The notes beneath the pieces were generated by a model that worked only from the letters and a program-made list of their open reading frames with translations, had not been told where the DNA came from and searched no databases. Positions 61,670 through 64,000 of a stretch of DNA of 64,000 bases are shown here, piece after piece. Within the stretch, counting starts at the first letter, position 1, and every line of letters starts with the position of its first letter. Source of the stretch: Dipteronia dyeriana (taxonomy: Eukaryota; Streptophyta; Magnoliopsida; Sapindales; Sapindaceae); contig CM065301.1 in the NCBI GenBank assembly GCA_032871835.1, forward strand, positions 10,176,413-10,240,412, given 5' to 3'. The position numbers and the translations under genes are program-made.

Positions 61670-61916
61670 AACTTAGAAGAAAAAGAAGAAGAAGTTGACA
61701 TTACAATAACAAAGCAGAGAACAAAGATGTGAGAATCCTCTACACAATCTGAGCCAACAACAAATGTGAATCCACAGCTGAGCGATAAAGGTGGAGAAAT
61801 AGCAATAACCAGTAAAATGGTTCGCGTTTTAGTGTGGAAGTATTATAACGTTTTATATATATTATTTTCGATTTTAATAAATTTCATTCATAATTTAAAA
61901 TTTTATTTATCTAAAT

Positions 61917-61959
<43 letters not shown>

Positions 61960-62543
61960 CAAATATAAAATGATAATCAAGTAAAATAATAATTCTATAC
62001 TAAATAAAAATATCAGTTATATCGATATATATATACATAAAAATACGAAAAATATATATGCATAGTACATTAAATATTAATATGAGAAACAGAAGTCTAT
62101 GCATTAAATATTAATATAAAAAAAAAGTATCATGCATTATACACATTTTATCTATTAAAATGAATTTATTTAATTAAATGGATAAGTGTAACAAACATTA
62201 AATATATTTACTATTAAACTTATGACATCTCTTAAAAGCTAAGTATAATAAAAAATCGAAAGAAAATGAGTTAAATCTTATTTTTTATTTTTGGATGTAT
62301 AAATTTACAGTCAAGTCAAATTGGATCTTGGAACTTAATATTTATTTTATAGTAATTTTTTTTTCAATATTTGTGATTTGAAATTCATTGCACTATAAAG
62401 AAAGCTTTGTTCATCAACCAAATTTAAAAAACAAGTCTAACAATTTTTTGACTTTGTTTTATTAAAGCTTGAATTATTGGTACTGTGGTAGTGGTTAAGT
62501 GCCGTTTTTTTTTTAAGAAAACGATGGAGACAGAGATTGAGAG
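61670..62543. other. SCPL 3' UTR and AT-rich DNA
   Basis: The first ~200 bases probably hold the 3' UTR. A (TA)n run is at 61920-61954. No gene is supported. Confidence 0.5.
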
Positions 62544-63196
62544 TAGGAATGTCAATGGGTCGGGTTCGAACGGGTTTGGATTTGTGAAAAAACAAACTCA
62601 AATCCACAAAAGAAAATAACATTCAAACCCATCCACGAACACATGAAATCTAGTGGGTTCGGGTTCGGGTTTCAGCAACATCCAGACCTGCCCACGAACC
62701 CACGAATTCCTAAGGATTTGTTGTTCCAAAGCGACTCACTTCTGTGTGCATAACTCGGTCCGAGTCAAACTCAGTTGTCAATAGCCATCCACATTAGTTT
62801 ACATCTTTCAGACTTCAGAGAAAATTTTAATTTTGAAGAGAGAGTGTGGAGGTTAAAGATCGAGAAGAAAAAAAAAATGAAGACAAAAGATAAAAAGAAA
62901 AAGAAAAATAATAATGAAAGGTATTTTAAATCTGAAAATAAATAAATAATAAAGGCCTATTGTATGTGATGTAAGACAAAAACGAAATAAAAATAATAAT
63001 TATTATAATATTATTTGTTAAATAATTAACGGGTTCATAGGTTCGGGTTGTTTTTTTTTTTTCACACTCGAACCCATGACGGGTTGAGATTTCAAACTCA
63101 AACCCGTCAACGGGTTCTATTTTTACATACCAAACCCTCTCCAGATGGGTTGGATTCGGACGGATCCCAGGAGTTCGGGTTTAATTGCCATCCCTA
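62544..63196. mobile_element. hAT-like MITE with GGGTTCGGGTT subterminal repeats
   Basis: TAGGAATGTCAATGGGTCGG at the left pairs with TTAATTGCCATCCCTA at the right. Flanking octamers ATTGAGAG and GTTAAGAA agree at 5 of 8, all differences being transitions. Both flanks are rich in GGGTTCGGG/AACCCG. Confidence 0.65.
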
Positions 63197-63223
63197 GTTA
63201 AGAAAAAGAGAGGATTGTGGGTA

Positions 63224-63228
<5 letters not shown>

Positions 63229-63262
<34 letters not shown>
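63229..63262. repeat. (GA)n microsatellite
   Basis: About 16 GA units, followed by GACTGAGTGAGAGA repeats. Confidence 0.9.
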
Positions 63263-63265
<3 letters not shown>

Positions 63266-63401
63266 AGTGAGAGAGAGACTGAGTGATGGTACTACAGTAA
63301 TGGTTGAGTGTCATTCTATTTTGTTTTTTATTGTTTTATTTTTTCTCATCTTTTATAATGATATTTTTATAAATAAATAGAAATCTATTAATTTTTACTA
63401 T

Positions 63402-64000
63402 TGTTAACCGAAAATTCGCACTAGGTGGAAAATCTCGATTAACACCCTCGAGACCACTACCACGGAGGTGGTGGCCAGGGTTGGTACCTTGGTGATCTTG
63501 TATGAATATGAAGGAGGATGAAACAGTAGATAGGAGACAAGCCATCCCGCCCGTCGGGCTTCGTGCTTATGAAGTAGATCTGGGGAGCTCGAGGTTCCCT
63601 TGCTGGTGCGAAGGAGGTGATCCTGGACCTTGTTCCTCAGTCGGGGTCAAAGCCCGTTCTGATACCCAGAGCCTGGTTCTGAAGCCCGATTGATTCCTGT
63701 AATACCCCGACCTCAATAGCAAGTAAGAAGGAGGGCTTATCTAGCTCCAGTGTCGGAGAGCTCGATTTCTTCCATAGAAATGATACAGGAGAGCTTCTCG
63801 ACTCCCTTCGAACTGGTCTGGGTGGTTTCTTTTCATCTTGATGTGCGACTTTGACATGTAGATGAGAGGATAAGAGCGTTAGGCTCAGCGAGGTAGGAAT
63901 CTAGATTCGGTTCCTTAGGTCTTCGTTGTTGTTTCCCGATCTCATGTAAGAAAGATTAGAGAGCTATGACCAATGGGGTTGGTACCTAGCCTGCATACAC
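63402..64000 (+). mobile_element. Probable LTR, truncated by the window edge
   Basis: At 63402 the base composition changes sharply to GC-richer, starting TGTTAACCGAAAATTCGC. TG plus TTA is a usual LTR start. The remaining ~600 bases lack a convincing frame; 63502-63693 encodes a cysteine/proline-rich string I do not recognise. It could also be another repeat class; the right end lies outside the window. Confidence 0.45.

Noticed and set aside
1..64000. CRISPR array, operon or phage-type system
   Set aside because: Spliced genes and plant repeats throughout show a nuclear plant genome. The spaced arrays at 39.2 and 42.5 kb have irregular, related spacers and are part of a transposon.

Overview
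This is AT-rich nuclear DNA of a flowering plant, almost certainly a eudicot. The evidence is spliced genes with GT-AG introns, plant-specific families (SIAMESE-related, PLATZ, H2B.S), MITEs, plant-type MULE and hAT remnants, LTR fragments and long microsatellites. There is no bacterial, organellar or CRISPR content. Species cannot be fixed from the sequence. Exon models below were made by eye from splice signals, reading phase and family conservation.

Five genes look intact. (1) 13229-18208 (+): a seven-exon RING-HC E3 ubiquitin ligase of 831 aa. (2) 22037-22726 (-): an intronless 229-aa histone H2B variant with a long charged disordered tail, matching the seed/sperm H2B.S (Arabidopsis H2B.8) type, with ACGT/G-box elements upstream. 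(3) 27698-28060 (-): a 120-aa SIAMESE-related CDK inhibitor. (4) 37096-38046 (-): a three-exon PLATZ zinc-binding transcription factor of 212 aa. (5) 57890-61669 (+): a thirteen-exon serine carboxypeptidase-like protein of 467 aa, close to SCPL51. They are unrelated neighbours, each with its own promoter; nothing suggests a gene cluster or pathway.

Most of the rest is decayed mobile DNA. 1-11.9 kb holds long-TIR MULE-type MITEs, three hAT-type non-autonomous elements (one nested in a MULE) and a ~480-bp tandem duplication. 18.2-37 kb holds SINEs, foldback elements, two further copies of one hAT family, a Copia-like solo LTR and a Harbinger-like element split by an LTR-like insertion. 38.65-43.74 kb is a ~5-kb MULE relic with convergent DUF1985-type and mudrA-type pseudogenes, each preceded by an array of GATCGAGCTTTTTT units, and interrupted by an hAT MITE. 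44-57 kb is dense in MITEs and SINEs. The right edge, from 63402, looks like the start of an LTR that leaves the window.

I did not find a convincing new molecular system. The items most worth follow-up are the H2B.S gene (which lacks the usual ubiquitin-acceptor lysine), the repeat-array MULE relic, and the hAT families with readable target-site duplications.
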